Assembly: GCA_964646605.1 (NCBI GenBank)
Contig: CAZYEX010000107.1
Location: forward strand, 17,807 to 81,806
DNA from: SBAX01 sp964646605
GTDB taxonomy: Bacteria > Planctomycetota > Phycisphaerae > UBA1845
Length of the DNA stretch: 64,000 nucleotides
Reading direction: 5' to 3'
The translations under genes were made by a program, and so were the position numbers. Positions 27,079 to 35,755 of this stretch are shown piece by piece. How positions within the stretch are numbered: position 1 is the stretch's first letter; each line of letters starts with the position of its first letter. The notes below the pieces were generated by a model, which was given only the letters and a program-made list of their open reading frames with translations, did no database searches and had not been told where the DNA came from.

Positions 27079-27966
27079 ATGACACATCGTGGCATCCAGG
27101 CAATCTCTCGCGTCGCGGTCTTGGGCGGCGCAGAGAACCTCCGCCGGTCCGCGGCGTGGATCGTATTGGCCTCGTGGACCCTCGTTGGTTGCCAACAACC
27201 GATCCGTGACCGCCCCATCGGCGCCTTCCCGTCGCCCTGGACCGACGGCTCGATTCGACCGCCAAGCCCCGGCGACCCCCTCGAATGCCGGGCGCTCCAG
27301 GACCCGCTCGCCTTCCTGCAAATGTGCATCCAGCGTTACGACGAATGGGTCCGCGACTATCGTTGTTGGTTCCACATTCGTGAACGGACCCCCGGCGCCG
27401 CCGAGCTGGGCGACGAACAGCTCATCGACATCCGCTTCCGCCAGGAACCTTACAGCGTCGACATGCGCTGGCTGAAAAACCCCGTCCACGCCACGCGCGT
27501 GAATTACGTCGCCGGCCGCTGGAACACCGACGGGCGAGAGCGGGCCTGGATCTTTCCCAGCGGACTGCTCGCCGTCCTGACCCCCGCGGGCGTGCGGCTG
27601 GATATTCACAACCCCCAGGTCCGCGCCGCTTCCCGCCGACCCGTGAACGATTTCGGCTTCAAACGCACCCTGGAGGTGATCGTCGACTACTGCAAGGCCG
27701 CTGCGAACGATCCCGCATTCAGCCTGCGTTTCGCGGGGTCAACCGACTTCGATAATCGCGATTGCCTCGTCTTCGAACGCCGCCTGCCCTACCGCGACGC
27801 CGGCGGCTCCTACCCGGATCGCCTGCTGGTCATCTACATCGACCGCGAGTGGCTGGTCCCCCTCGCCTGCTTCTCCTACGCTGACGACCAGGCGACCCAG
27901 CCCCTCGGCAGCTACGTGACCACCGCCATCCTCTTCAATGTTGGGCTCACCGACGCCGATTTCTGA
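27079..27966 (+). CDS. DUF1571 family lipoprotein
   Basis: A 295-residue protein with an N-terminal hydrophobic stretch ending in LVGC, a likely lipobox, though it lies unusually far in (about residue 38), so a later start is possible. The body matches the DUF1571 family: YDEWVRDYRCWFHIRER, then QLIDIRFRQEPYSVDMRWL, NYVAGRWN and RRPVNDFGFKRTL. DUF1571 proteins are common in planctomycetes and structurally resemble lipoprotein carriers such as LolA/LppX, but no role is proven. The gene is 7 bases behind the antiporter and likely cotranscribed. Confidence 0.82.
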   Translation: MTHRGIQAISRVAVLGGAENLRRSAAWIVLASWTLVGCQQPIRDRPIGAFPSPWTDGSIRPPSPGDPLECRALQDPLAFLQMCIQRYDEWVRDYRCWFHIRERTPGAAELGDEQLIDIRFRQEPYSVDMRWLKNPVHATRVNYVAGRWNTDGRERAWIFPSGLLAVLTPAGVRLDIHNPQVRAASRRPVNDFGFKRTLEVIVDYCKAAANDPAFSLRFAGSTDFDNRDCLVFERRLPYRDAGGSYPDRLLVIYIDREWLVPLACFSYADDQATQPLGSYVTTAILFNVGLTDADF

Positions 27967-27993
27967 CGGAGTGTCGCGCCGCGTTGGGATGTA

Positions 27994-28016
27994 GCGCCAC
28001 CCCTTGTGGGTGGCGC
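27994..28016. repeat. hairpin repeat GCGCCACCC / GGGTGGCGC
   Basis: A perfect 9-bp stem with a 5-base loop between two convergent genes. Copies of the same hairpin occur at 48445-48467 and 50175-50197. It lacks a T-run on either strand, so it is a poor classical terminator, though its position between converging genes would suit one. Confidence 0.75.
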
Positions 28017-28050
28017 GGAACGCTGCACAGGCCGCCCACGCGGAACGGCC

Positions 28051-29277
28051 CTACAGCTCGGCGAATCGCACGCTCGCGGGGTCAGCAATGACCGGCAGGT
28101 TGACGTCCACGGTCTGGCCGTACTTGTTCGCCGACGCCGTGTTAAACAGCACCACGCGCTCCGATCCACCGATGCGGCCCTCCCCCACGAGTCGTTCAAG
28201 TGCCAGAACGCACGCCGCCGACTCCGGACAGAACGCGATACCTTCACAAGCACACGCCCGCTTCATGGCCTCGACGATCCGCGATTCGGGCACGGAAACG
28301 GCACACCCGCCCGACTCGCGGATGGCGTCCAGAATCATGAAATCGCCCACCGCCGCCGGCACGCGCAATCCACTGGCACAGGTCCTCGCCCCGACCCACG
28401 CCTCCGCGAAGCGCTCCCCCTTGTCGAAGGCCCGAACGATCGGCGCACAACCGTCGCTTTGCACGCTGATCATCCGCGGCATCGTCGCAGTCTTGAGCCA
28501 GCCTAGTGCTCGCAGTTCCGAAAACGCCTTCCACATCCCGATCAGCCCCGTCCCGCCGCCGGTCGGATACACGATCGCATCCGGCAGGGACCACTCCAAC
28601 TGCTCGGCCAGTTCCAACCCCATCGTCTTCTTGCCCTCGATGCGATACGGCTCTTTCAGCGTGGAAAAGTCGAACCAGCCCATCTCCGCGGCGCCCCTTC
28701 GGACAATCGCGGCGCAATCGTCGATAAGCCCGTCCACCAGATACGTCCTGGCCCCGTAGAGAACGCACTCCGCCTGGTTCACCGAAGGCGTATCCTTGGG
28801 CATGAACACGAAGGCCTCGATCCCCGCACGAGCCGCATACGCAGCCATCGCCGATCCCGCGTTGCCCGCCGTGGGAATCGCCAACCGCCGAGTGCCAAAG
28901 TGTTTGGCCATCGTCACGGCCATGGCCAATCCGCGACTCTTGAACGATCCCGTCGGCAGACACGATTCATCCTTGATAAGGAGCGATTCCAGCCCCAACG
29001 CCGCCCCCAACCTTTTCGCAGGAAGCAGGGGAGTCATCGGCTCGCCCAACGAAACCGGCTGCCCGCCGGAGGGATACGGCAACAGCTCGCGGTATCGCCA
29101 CATCGTCTGCGGTCGATCGGCAAACGAAGACGGATGAACGCACTTGCCAACGGCGTCGAGGTCGTAGCGCACCCACAACGGCCGACCGGCATGAACCGTC
29201 TGCACGCGATCGGCCGGCAGTTGCGTGCCGTCGATGGCGCTCTCCAGGTGCGTTACGAAACAACGATCGGAACTCAT
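28051..29277 (-). CDS. thrC: threonine synthase
   Basis: A 408-residue PLP enzyme of fold type II that turns O-phosphohomoserine into threonine. The PLP lysine is Lys113 in PTGSFKSRG; the phosphate-binding loop is AIPTAGNAGSAMAA and a second Gly-rich loop is VYPTGGGTGLIG. SLGEPMTPLLPA is the N-terminal family motif. The ATG follows the TAG of the preceding methyltransferase gene directly (TAGATG), so the two are cotranscribed and translation is probably coupled. The residual alternative, another type II PLP lyase such as cysteate or threonine dehydratase, is less likely given length and motifs. Confidence 0.9.
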   Translation of the reverse strand: MSSDRCFVTHLESAIDGTQLPADRVQTVHAGRPLWVRYDLDAVGKCVHPSSFADRPQTMWRYRELLPYPSGGQPVSLGEPMTPLLPAKRLGAALGLESLLIKDESCLPTGSFKSRGLAMAVTMAKHFGTRRLAIPTAGNAGSAMAAYAARAGIEAFVFMPKDTPSVNQAECVLYGARTYLVDGLIDDCAAIVRRGAAEMGWFDFSTLKEPYRIEGKKTMGLELAEQLEWSLPDAIVYPTGGGTGLIGMWKAFSELRALGWLKTATMPRMISVQSDGCAPIVRAFDKGERFAEAWVGARTCASGLRVPAAVGDFMILDAIRESGGCAVSVPESRIVEAMKRACACEGIAFCPESAACVLALERLVGEGRIGGSERVVLFNTASANKYGQTVDVNLPVIADPASVRFAEL

Positions 29278-30090
29278 CTACCCCTCCCGCACCCGGCAAG
29301 CGACTTGCAAGTGCGACGCCCGACCGATGGCGTCCCCATTGCGGCAAAGCGACTTCTCCACACGAGCCCACTTTCGCCGCCCTTTCGGGTCCTCCAACAA
29401 CTCTCGAAAGTGCCGCATGGGCAAGATCGTTTTCCCCACCAGGTCGATCACCTCGAATCCCGCCTCCTCCACCAGCCTGCGGACTTGTTCGGGTCCGTAC
29501 GTATGGATCGCAAACCGCTCGTCGCGATCCTTGGTCAACCAGTTTGTGATCCCCGCGCGCAAGAATCGCGACAGTTCGTCCGGGTCGCCCAGAGTCAGGT
29601 AGTGCTCGATCGCCGCCAGCCGGTTGTCGAACGTAGCTGCCAACGCCCCGCCCGGCGCGAGGACTCGACGAATCTGCCGCAGAGCCAGCACCGGCGATCG
29701 CGTACAACCGATCGGATCGCCCAACGCAATCGCCAGTCCCGCCTCGCCTTCCGGCAGGCCCGAAAGGTCGCACAGGTCCGCCTGAACGAACGCCGCCCGC
29801 CGCATCCACCCCGCCTCTTCGATCTTGTGTCGAGCCTGATCCAGCATCTTCGCCGACACGTCCACGCAAACCACGGAATAGCCGCTCTGCAAGAGTTTGA
29901 GCGCCCACGTCCCCGTCCCGCACCCCAGATCGAGGATCGTCGCCCGCAGATCCCGCGGAAGGTGCCCCTTGAGATAGTCCCACGTCAGCGCGTTGTGCCA
30001 CTGCCAGTACGCGTCGTCATACGACTCGTCATAGCCATGGGCCACGCGATCGTGATACCGTTGCACCGCGCCACGTTTTGATCGAGACAT
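29278..30090 (-). CDS. class I SAM-dependent methyltransferase
   Basis: About 270 residues with a Rossmann-like fold. Motif I is ILDLGCGTGTWALKL (SAM binding), followed by the acidic strand-2 end VVCVDVS and motif II/III around FVQADLCDL and LAPGGALAAT. The substrate is not identifiable; small-molecule or quinone-type methyltransferases look similar. ATG 30090 is chosen; GTG 30093 is one codon upstream. A -10-like TAGGAT ends 8 bases before the ATG and there is no ribosome site, so a leaderless transcript is likely. It abuts thrC with no spacer. Confidence 0.88.
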   Translation of the reverse strand: MSRSKRGAVQRYHDRVAHGYDESYDDAYWQWHNALTWDYLKGHLPRDLRATILDLGCGTGTWALKLLQSGYSVVCVDVSAKMLDQARHKIEEAGWMRRAAFVQADLCDLSGLPEGEAGLAIALGDPIGCTRSPVLALRQIRRVLAPGGALAATFDNRLAAIEHYLTLGDPDELSRFLRAGITNWLTKDRDERFAIHTYGPEQVRRLVEEAGFEVIDLVGKTILPMRHFRELLEDPKGRRKWARVEKSLCRNGDAIGRASHLQVACRVREG

Positions 30091-30098
30091 CACCCCAC

Positions 30099-30128
30099 AT
30101 CCTACCGCCGTGTACCACCCATTCCGAA
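30099..30128 (-). promoter_or_regulatory. weak promoter for the methyltransferase-thrC operon
   Basis: On the minus strand TTCGGA (30128-30123), an 18-base spacer and TAGGAT (30104-30099) lie immediately before ATG 30090. The -35 is poor. The short distance of 8 bases to the start codon matches other suspected leaderless genes in the window. Confidence 0.35.
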
Positions 30129-30672
30129 CCGCGACGACGATCCGAGCCGGGAGCGAAAGCGACCGGTGTCGTTATTTAGAACCGCGGCCGACGAGGCGAC
30201 CGAGTAGGGAGAGTCATACCCACAGCGTCGCCGTGGGCTGCGCACCGGGCCGTGGGTGGCGCGTTAGAAGAACCCCCGCCGATGGGGAACCCCCAATTCA
30301 ACCGGTTGTGACCGTGCCACTTCTCTTGAGCAGTGGACGGGAGGGCAAAGATTCTCTTTGCATTCCAACGGTAGGCCCGGGAGAGCGAGGATGCTCTCTG
30401 CACCCCAACGGGCAAAGATTCTCTTCGCATCCCAAGAGCGGGCCCCGCCCGACCGCGGGCCTGCAACTACTCTGTGAGCAACGGAAAGCCTCTCAGACTC
30501 GATCCCGCAACCGTCTTCATACACCCACCCCGCCGAGGCCGACACCCGATCCGAGCGTGGAGCGGCAGCGACACGATGCCTTGTCGCCCCGACGGTCAGG
30601 AACGCAGGACCCGTCGACGCGGACTCGCACCGGCGGTCACGGCCCGATTTTGACCGCGCCCAAGCCGTTTCC
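30129..30672. other. gene-free stretch rich in dispersed palindromes
   Basis: I see no gene here. It holds several short repeats that recur elsewhere: 30314-30336 (a CTCTTGAGCAGTG core, inverted copy at 41048-41069), 30345-30361 (GCAAAGATTCTCTTTGC, identical at 61370-61386), a variant at 30412-30428, a GAGAGC/GCTCTC hairpin at 30381-30398, and 'GAGCGTGGAGCGGCAGCGAC'-like units near 30147 and 30549. Confidence 0.7.
30345..30361. repeat. 17-nt hairpin GCAAAGATTCTCTTTGC, copy 1
   Basis: A 7-bp perfect stem with a 3-base loop, preceded by GAGG. An identical 17-mer with the same GAGG preface occurs at 61370-61386, and degenerate copies lie at 30412 and 61421. Confidence 0.85.
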
Positions 30673-30701
30673 TTGACCCTCTCCCTGCCCGGCGGTATAG
30701 T
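30673..30701 (+). promoter_or_regulatory. promoter for the beta-helix surface protein gene
   Basis: TTGACC at 30673-30678, a 17-base spacer and TATAGT at 30696-30701. The transcript would start near 30708, giving a leader of about 59 bases with GGAAAGGAG before ATG 30767. Confidence 0.65.
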
Positions 30702-30766
30702 CGTCCGGCGCGTACGCCGTTTCGCTGTCACGCGAACGTCGTGCCACTTCCGGAAAGGAGCCGCGG

Positions 30767-32221
30767 ATGTACCGCCTTCCCGCACGCACGATGGGTTTAT
30801 TGGCCGGGCTCAGCCTCGGTTCCACGGCCGACGCCGACGTGCTTTTCGTCAAGCCGACCCCGACGGGGGCGGGTGATTGTTCAAGTTGGGCCCACGCCTG
30901 TGCGCTGACCGACGCCATCGACAGCGCCGAGTCCGACGACGAAGTCTGGGTGATGGCCGGCATCTACGGTCCGATCGGGTTGAAGGACGGGGTGCGGATC
31001 ATCGGCGGATTCGCGGGTAACGAGACCAACGCCTCGCAAAGCAATCACCTGGCCAACGTCACGGCCCTCGACGGCGGCGGGACGCACACGGTTGTGATCG
31101 GAGTGAATAACCCGCCCTCCACGCTGCTCCGCGGCTTTCATATACGCAACGGCCTGGCCCCTCTCTATGACGGCGGCGGCGGGATGTACCTTGAGGATAG
31201 CAGCCCGACCGTCGTGCAGTGCGTGTTCGAGGACAACCAGTCTGATTTTGTCGGCGGGGCTGTGTACATCCCGTATACCTTTCCTCTCACATTCCCACGC
31301 CCGCGATTCGTGAACTGTGTTTTTCGCAATAACGGAAGGGGCACGAGTTTGCTCGACGTAGAGCCCTTCGGCGGGGGCGCCGTATACGCATCCCAAGGTT
31401 CCTTGACGTTCATCAACTGCGTTTTCCACCACAACAGGGCCGGCGATGGTGGCGCCTTCCTGATAGGCAATTTTGCCCTAGCAACTTTTGTCAACTGCAC
31501 GTTCGCTTACAACACGGCCTTTCATCGCGGAGGGGCGATTGTCGATGAGGAAGGAAGGATCGGCTTGTACAACTCCATCCTATGGGGCAACACCAGAATG
31601 CGCGACCCCGATGGACCAGACCCGCAACCGGCAGTGCCCGTTCCCGATCAGATTTACCACGCGTCCGCGGCGTACAATTGCGACATCCAGGGCGGGTGGG
31701 ATAACGGCTCGAACAACATCGATGCCGACCCACTTTTCCAGGATGTCGCGGGCGGCAACTTCAATCTCCAACCCGGTTCGCCGTGTCAGGACACGGGAAG
31801 CAACGCATATCTACCCGCCGACGATGCCGATCTGGACTGGGATGGCGACACCCTCGAGACCCTTCCGAAGGATGCCGCCTTGCGGGCCCGGACCATCGGA
31901 ATCGCCGTCGATATAGGTGCTTACGAAGTTCCAATCTGTGGGGACGGTGAGTGCGAGGGCGACGAGACTTCGTGCAATTGCACTGAGGATTGCGGCCCAG
32001 CGCCAATGAGCGAAGAACCTACTCTCACCTGCCATGACGCCAAAGACAACGATTGCGACACGCTTACCGATTGCGACGACCCGGACTGCGACTTGGAACC
32101 GTTGTGCATGGGAATCATCCCAACGGTCTCCCAATGGGGCCTGGTGATCCTGACGCTTCTGCTGCTGACAGGTGCCAAGGTCTACTTCGGGAATCAAGCG
32201 AGCTCGCGCCTTCGGCTCTGA
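30767..32221 (+). CDS. secreted beta-helix protein with IPTL-CTERM-like C-terminus
   Basis: A 484-residue exported protein. A signal peptide ends near residue 24 (GSTADA). Residues about 30-390 read as a right-handed parallel beta-helix of the pectate-lyase/polymorphic-repeat type: WAHACALTDAIDSA, VWVMAGIYG, GGGGMYLEDSSPTVVQCVFEDN, FVNCVFRNNG, FVNCTFAYNTA and SILWGNT. A Cys/Asp-rich segment follows (CEGDETSCNCTEDCG). The last 35 residues are IPTVSQWGLVILTLLLLTGA plus a short polar tail, matching the IPTL-CTERM sorting signal: a Pro-Thr motif, Ser-x-Trp-Gly, then a membrane helix. A surface adhesin or matrix protein is likely; no catalytic residues stand out. Confidence 0.82.
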   Translation: MYRLPARTMGLLAGLSLGSTADADVLFVKPTPTGAGDCSSWAHACALTDAIDSAESDDEVWVMAGIYGPIGLKDGVRIIGGFAGNETNASQSNHLANVTALDGGGTHTVVIGVNNPPSTLLRGFHIRNGLAPLYDGGGGMYLEDSSPTVVQCVFEDNQSDFVGGAVYIPYTFPLTFPRPRFVNCVFRNNGRGTSLLDVEPFGGGAVYASQGSLTFINCVFHHNRAGDGGAFLIGNFALATFVNCTFAYNTAFHRGGAIVDEEGRIGLYNSILWGNTRMRDPDGPDPQPAVPVPDQIYHASAAYNCDIQGGWDNGSNNIDADPLFQDVAGGNFNLQPGSPCQDTGSNAYLPADDADLDWDGDTLETLPKDAALRARTIGIAVDIGAYEVPICGDGECEGDETSCNCTEDCGPAPMSEEPTLTCHDAKDNDCDTLTDCDDPDCDLEPLCMGIIPTVSQWGLVILTLLLLTGAKVYFGNQASSRLRL

Positions 32222-32227
32222 GAAACG

Positions 32228-32779
32228 CTACCCGGCGCCCACGAGCCTTCCCACCGTTTTGGCCAGGGGTTTGAGACCCACGGGACCGGCCTTGCTCATC
32301 AGGTTGAACAGGGAGTTCATGGTCTCGCAGAAGTCGAGGATTTCCGTGAAGCGCCGTTCGTCGCTGTCGGCGTTTTTGCGGGCGGCGGCCGAACCGCGGC
32401 TGCGGTCCTCGTGGATCATGGTCAGGCACCGCCGCAGCGTTTCCAACATGGGCTCGACCTCGCGGCGGCGGCGCTCGCGGAGGATGGTGTCGAACATCTG
32501 CCACACATCGTGCTCGGCGTCGAAGTATTCCTTACGGTCGTTGCGGCGGTGGACGCGATGGATGAGTCCCCAGCGGACCAGCTCGCGGAGGTTGATGCTG
32601 GCGCTGCCGCGAGAGACGGCCAGTTCCGCCATCACGTCGTCCGTACACAGCGGCTCGGCCGACATATAGAGCAAGGCGTGGATTTCGGCCATGGTGCGGG
32701 AAATGCCCCATCCCGCGGCCATCTCCCCCCAGCGGCGGATGAACAGGTTCTTGGCGGCGCTCAGACGATCTTCGGGCAT
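32228..32779 (-). CDS. GbsR/MarR-family transcriptional regulator
   Basis: A 183-residue winged-helix repressor. ATG 32779 is chosen because AAAGGA lies 6 bases before it; the frame also opens at TTG 32794. The helix-turn-helix is WGISRTMAEIHALLYMSAEPL then MAELAVSRGSASINLRELVRWGLI, followed by RNDRKEYFDAEHDVWQMF, the GbsR-type wing and dimer region. It lies 6 bases beyond the beta-helix gene in convergent orientation. A strong promoter with an inverted repeat over the -10 box lies directly upstream, which suggests autorepression. Target genes beyond itself are unknown. Confidence 0.9.
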   Translation of the reverse strand: MPEDRLSAAKNLFIRRWGEMAAGWGISRTMAEIHALLYMSAEPLCTDDVMAELAVSRGSASINLRELVRWGLIHRVHRRNDRKEYFDAEHDVWQMFDTILRERRRREVEPMLETLRRCLTMIHEDRSRGSAAARKNADSDERRFTEILDFCETMNSLFNLMSKAGPVGLKPLAKTVGRLVGAG

Positions 32780-32786
32780 ACATGGT

Positions 32787-32808
32787 CCTTTCAAACGTTC
32801 CTGAAAGG
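32787..32808. promoter_or_regulatory. operator-like inverted repeat CCTTTCA / TGAAAGG
   Basis: Perfect 7-bp arms at 32787-32793 and 32802-32808 separated by 8 bases. The right arm overlaps the -10 box of the GbsR-family gene and the left arm ends 7 bases before its ATG. This is classical repressor geometry for autoregulation. Confidence 0.6.
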
Positions 32809-32834
32809 ATAAGCGGCTACGAACGGCGTGTCAA
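32806..32834 (-). promoter_or_regulatory. strong promoter for the GbsR-family regulator
   Basis: Minus-strand TTGACA (32834-32829), exactly 17 bases, then TATCCT (32811-32806). The perfect -35 and ideal spacing make this one of the best promoters in the window. Confidence 0.65.
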
Positions 32835-32854
32835 GCGCGAAGCGTGCCGCCCTC

Positions 32855-32891
32855 GCGGGCTTGCCCTTGACGCTTCGCGTAAAGGGGGGCC
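32855..32891. repeat. 37-bp dispersed repeat, copy 1
   Basis: It matches 41107-41143 at 36 of 37 positions in the same orientation. It contains GCTTCGCGTAAAGGGG and sits between the GbsR-family promoter and the dehydrogenase gene. Confidence 0.85.
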
Positions 32892-32913
32892 GCACGCGGC
32901 TCGGGGGCGCGGG

Positions 32914-33894
32914 TCAGCGGATCCCGTCGGCGTAGGCGGCGAGTTCTTCCTCGAAGTTGCGCATGCGGATCTTGAAGGTCTTCTCCGCCAGGGTGTGATC
33001 GCAGGTGTTGTCCTCCTGCGACATCTGCACTTGGCCCGCGTCGAAGCGGAACAAACCCAGCTTGGGAACGATCGCTTCGGCGAGGGCCATCGCCGGTTGA
33101 CCGAGGATCGCCGTCAGCTTGGCGATGGGCACGGGCTGGGAGACCATCGGCTTCCAAAGCCTCGCACCCGGCATGTTCGCCCGACAAGCGTTATACAGCT
33201 CCACCCAACTGTAGGCCCGCGGTCCCCCCAAGGGGATCACCTTGCCGACGGTGTCGGGCTGCAAGAGCGATTGGGCGAAACAATACGCCACGTCTTTGAC
33301 GGACACGGGTTGGATTTTCGCCAGACCGTTTCCAAAATACGGGATCACCGGCGGGAGCAGGCCGCAGACGAAGCGTTTCATCAGTTGCATGAACTCACCG
33401 TCCGCGCCGTGGATCAAACTCGGGCGGAAGATGGTCCAATCCAGTCCGCTGTCGCGTACGTACTCCTCGGCCTGCCACTTCGTGCGATGGTAGGCGGCGA
33501 TGGCGTCGGCCCGTGCGCCAAGAGCTGACATGTGCAGATAACGACGAATGCCCGCCTCTTGCACCGCATCGACGACGTTGCGGGTCCCCTCGACGTGGAT
33601 GCCGTGGAAAGTCTGCCCGCGCAGCGGACGGGCAACGATGATGCCGACAAGATGAATGGCCGCTTGACTGAGTTCCGCCGCTTCGCGAAGGGCGGCGCGG
33701 TCGCGCAGATCGCCGACCACGGGGGTGAACCGTTCGCCGTCCACTTCCGGATGTTGGCCGAGTAGTTTCGCTGCGGATCGCACCAGGCAGACGGGTCGCA
33801 GCCCGTGTGCGAGCAGCTCCCGCACCACCGCCCGGCCCACGAACCCGGTGGCCCCGGTGACCAGAACGCTATGGATCGCCCCGCCGTCGCTCAT
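32914..33894 (-). CDS. NAD(P)-binding epimerase-like protein, NDUFA9 family
   Basis: A 326-residue atypical short-chain dehydrogenase. ATG 33894 is chosen because the NAD(P)-binding loop VLVTGATGFVGRAVV then falls at residues 10-24; the longer open frame upstream has no family features. Later motifs are VVGDLRD, AAIHLVGI, EGTRNVVDA and MSALGA with AYHRTKWQAEEYV, so the usual YxxxK catalytic pair is present as Tyr-His-Arg-Thr-Lys. Relatives include complex I assembly subunit NDUFA9 and NmrA-like redox sensors. The gene stands alone. Role in respiration is inference. Confidence 0.85.
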   Translation of the reverse strand: MSDGGAIHSVLVTGATGFVGRAVVRELLAHGLRPVCLVRSAAKLLGQHPEVDGERFTPVVGDLRDRAALREAAELSQAAIHLVGIIVARPLRGQTFHGIHVEGTRNVVDAVQEAGIRRYLHMSALGARADAIAAYHRTKWQAEEYVRDSGLDWTIFRPSLIHGADGEFMQLMKRFVCGLLPPVIPYFGNGLAKIQPVSVKDVAYCFAQSLLQPDTVGKVIPLGGPRAYSWVELYNACRANMPGARLWKPMVSQPVPIAKLTAILGQPAMALAEAIVPKLGLFRFDAGQVQMSQEDNTCDHTLAEKTFKIRMRNFEEELAAYADGIR

Positions 33895-34056
33895 GGTCGC
33901 CTTTCGCCTCGCCCCTCGCGTTCGGGCTCCGAGAAAAGAACCGCCGTTTCCACCCGCCTTCCGACCCCGCCCCTGCGGAACAGTAACACCGCCGGTCGGA
34001 CGATAGCAACTGGGGGAACGCGGGTGCCGGGTTACAAACTCCGACGGGGATTCAAC

Positions 34057-34085
34057 TTGCTGGGGGAGGGGGTTTGACCTAGACT
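34057..34085 (+). promoter_or_regulatory. possible promoter for the nfeD-floA operon
   Basis: TTGCTG at 34057-34062, a 17-base spacer and TAGACT at 34080-34085. Both boxes are imperfect. Transcription would start near 34092, 38 bases before ATG 34130. Confidence 0.35.
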
Positions 34086-34129
34086 TATGCGGGGCGCAAG
34101 AAAGTGTGCGCCGATCGTGAGGCAATTCG

Positions 34130-35749
34130 ATGAGAACCATGCGATTGGGTAGACATGCGGGCAGGAGTCCCGCGCGGCTGGTGTTGCCGGCGTTGTGTCT
34201 GCTGACCGGGCTGACGCTCTTGGCCCAGACCCCGGTCGAGTCTCCCGCCGCCGCCCGACGAGTCGGGGCCGTGTTGTCGCTGCACGGCGAGATCACCGAC
34301 GTAACCGCGGAGAGTCTCCAGCGCCGCATCGAGTCGGCTCGCACCCAAGGCGCCTCGGTCATCATTCTGGACATGGACACGCCCGGCGGCTTGGTGACCA
34401 GCTCCATCGCCATCGCCGACCTGGTCCGCAACCTCACCGGCGTGAAAACCGTCGCCTGGGTCCACCCCGACGCCATGTCGGGCGGGTCGTTGGTCGCGGT
34501 GGCGTGTGACGAAATCGTCATGGCCCGGTCGTCGCGGATGGGCGACTCGCAGGTCATCATGGGCGGTCCCACGGGCGTGCAGGCCGTGCCGGAAGATTTG
34601 CAGCCCAAGGCCTATTCGCCCGTCCTCCACGATTTCAAGACCTCGGCCCGGAAGAACGGCTATAGCGAGGTTCTTTCCGAGGCTTTCGTCATCCCCGAAC
34701 GCGAAGTGTGGTGGGTCGAGAACCTGGAAACCGGGCAGCGCGAGTTCGTTCTCACCGACGAGAAAGCCAAGCGCTTGGGCGAAAACGAACCCACTCCGAC
34801 GGGCGACGCGACGCATGAGAAACCGGCGCCGCAATGGAAACTGGTGACGAACTATCGCGACGCGCTCCTGGACACCGACGTGCCCGTCCGCCAACCGATC
34901 GACGGGACCGAGCAGCTTCTGGTGATGTCGCCCGGCGAGGCGATCGCCTACGGTTTCTGCAAGGCCGTGGTCGCCGACGAAAGCGATCTCCGCAGTCGTT
35001 ATGGGCTAACCGAGATCATCCGCCTGGACACCTCCTGGTCCGAGTCCTTAGCCCATTGGTTGACCTCCATGTATGTTCGCGGGTTCCTTCTCGTCGTTCT
35101 GTTCCTCTCCGCCTATGTCGAGTTTCACACGCCGGGGGTGGGGCTCGCGGGACTCGTCGCCCTCATCGCCTTGGCCATCTTCGTCGGCGCACCCTACGTC
35201 ACCGGGCTGGCCAACGTCTGGGAGATCGTGCTCATCGCCGCGGGATTGCTGCTGATTCTGTTGGAGCTGTTCGTCATTCCGGGCTTCGGGGTGGCCGGGA
35301 TCAGCGGCGTCGCGATGGTGCTGACGGGCTTGGTGGCGACATTCATCCCCGATGAACCGGGGCGGACGTTCCCTTCCTTGTTTCCGGCCCTGCCCACGAC
35401 GATGTACGGTCTGAAGGTGGCGGTGATGACCCTGGCCTGCTCGATCGTCGCCTCGCTCGTCGGCATGGTCATGCTCAGCCGCATTCTTCCGCGCGTCCCG
35501 TTGTTCAACAAGCTCATCCCCGCCAACCCCATGCCCTCGCAGGTGGCCGTCGAGGATCCCTATTCGGGGGCCGCGCGGGTGGGCGATCTCGGGCGGGCCG
35601 AGGGTACGCTGCGTCCCGCGGGGAAGGCACGGTTCGGTTCCATGCTGGTCGACGTGGTCACCCAGGGCGAGTACCTCGAAGCCAACGCTGCGCTCGAGGT
35701 CATTGAACGGCGCGGAAACCGCGTGGTGGTTCGCGCCGTGAAGAGTTAG
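34130..35749 (+). CDS. nfeD: NfeD-family membrane serine protease (long form)
   Basis: A 539-residue protein of the long NfeD type: a signal peptide, a ClpP/SppA-like protease domain (residues about 40-300), four transmembrane helices (about 305-430) and a C-terminal OB-fold (about 470-539; GRAEGTLRPAGKARFG). In the protease part IILDMDTPGGLVTSS is the family oxyanion-loop region and AMSGGSLVAVACDEIVMA is where the nucleophilic Ser is expected. The general base Lys is not obvious to me, and about 60 extra residues interrupt this domain, so activity is uncertain. These proteins work with flotillin-like SPFH proteins in membrane quality control, and floA follows in the operon. Confidence 0.92.
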   Translation: MRTMRLGRHAGRSPARLVLPALCLLTGLTLLAQTPVESPAAARRVGAVLSLHGEITDVTAESLQRRIESARTQGASVIILDMDTPGGLVTSSIAIADLVRNLTGVKTVAWVHPDAMSGGSLVAVACDEIVMARSSRMGDSQVIMGGPTGVQAVPEDLQPKAYSPVLHDFKTSARKNGYSEVLSEAFVIPEREVWWVENLETGQREFVLTDEKAKRLGENEPTPTGDATHEKPAPQWKLVTNYRDALLDTDVPVRQPIDGTEQLLVMSPGEAIAYGFCKAVVADESDLRSRYGLTEIIRLDTSWSESLAHWLTSMYVRGFLLVVLFLSAYVEFHTPGVGLAGLVALIALAIFVGAPYVTGLANVWEIVLIAAGLLLILLELFVIPGFGVAGISGVAMVLTGLVATFIPDEPGRTFPSLFPALPTTMYGLKVAVMTLACSIVASLVGMVMLSRILPRVPLFNKLIPANPMPSQVAVEDPYSGAARVGDLGRAEGTLRPAGKARFGSMLVDVVTQGEYLEANAALEVIERRGNRVVVRAVKS

Positions 35750-35755
35750 GCGACG

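Noticed and set aside
33895..34608. N-terminal extension of the NDUFA9-like gene to 34608
   Set aside because: The added 238 residues lie before the Rossmann loop, lack family features and overlap the nfeD gene on the other strand.
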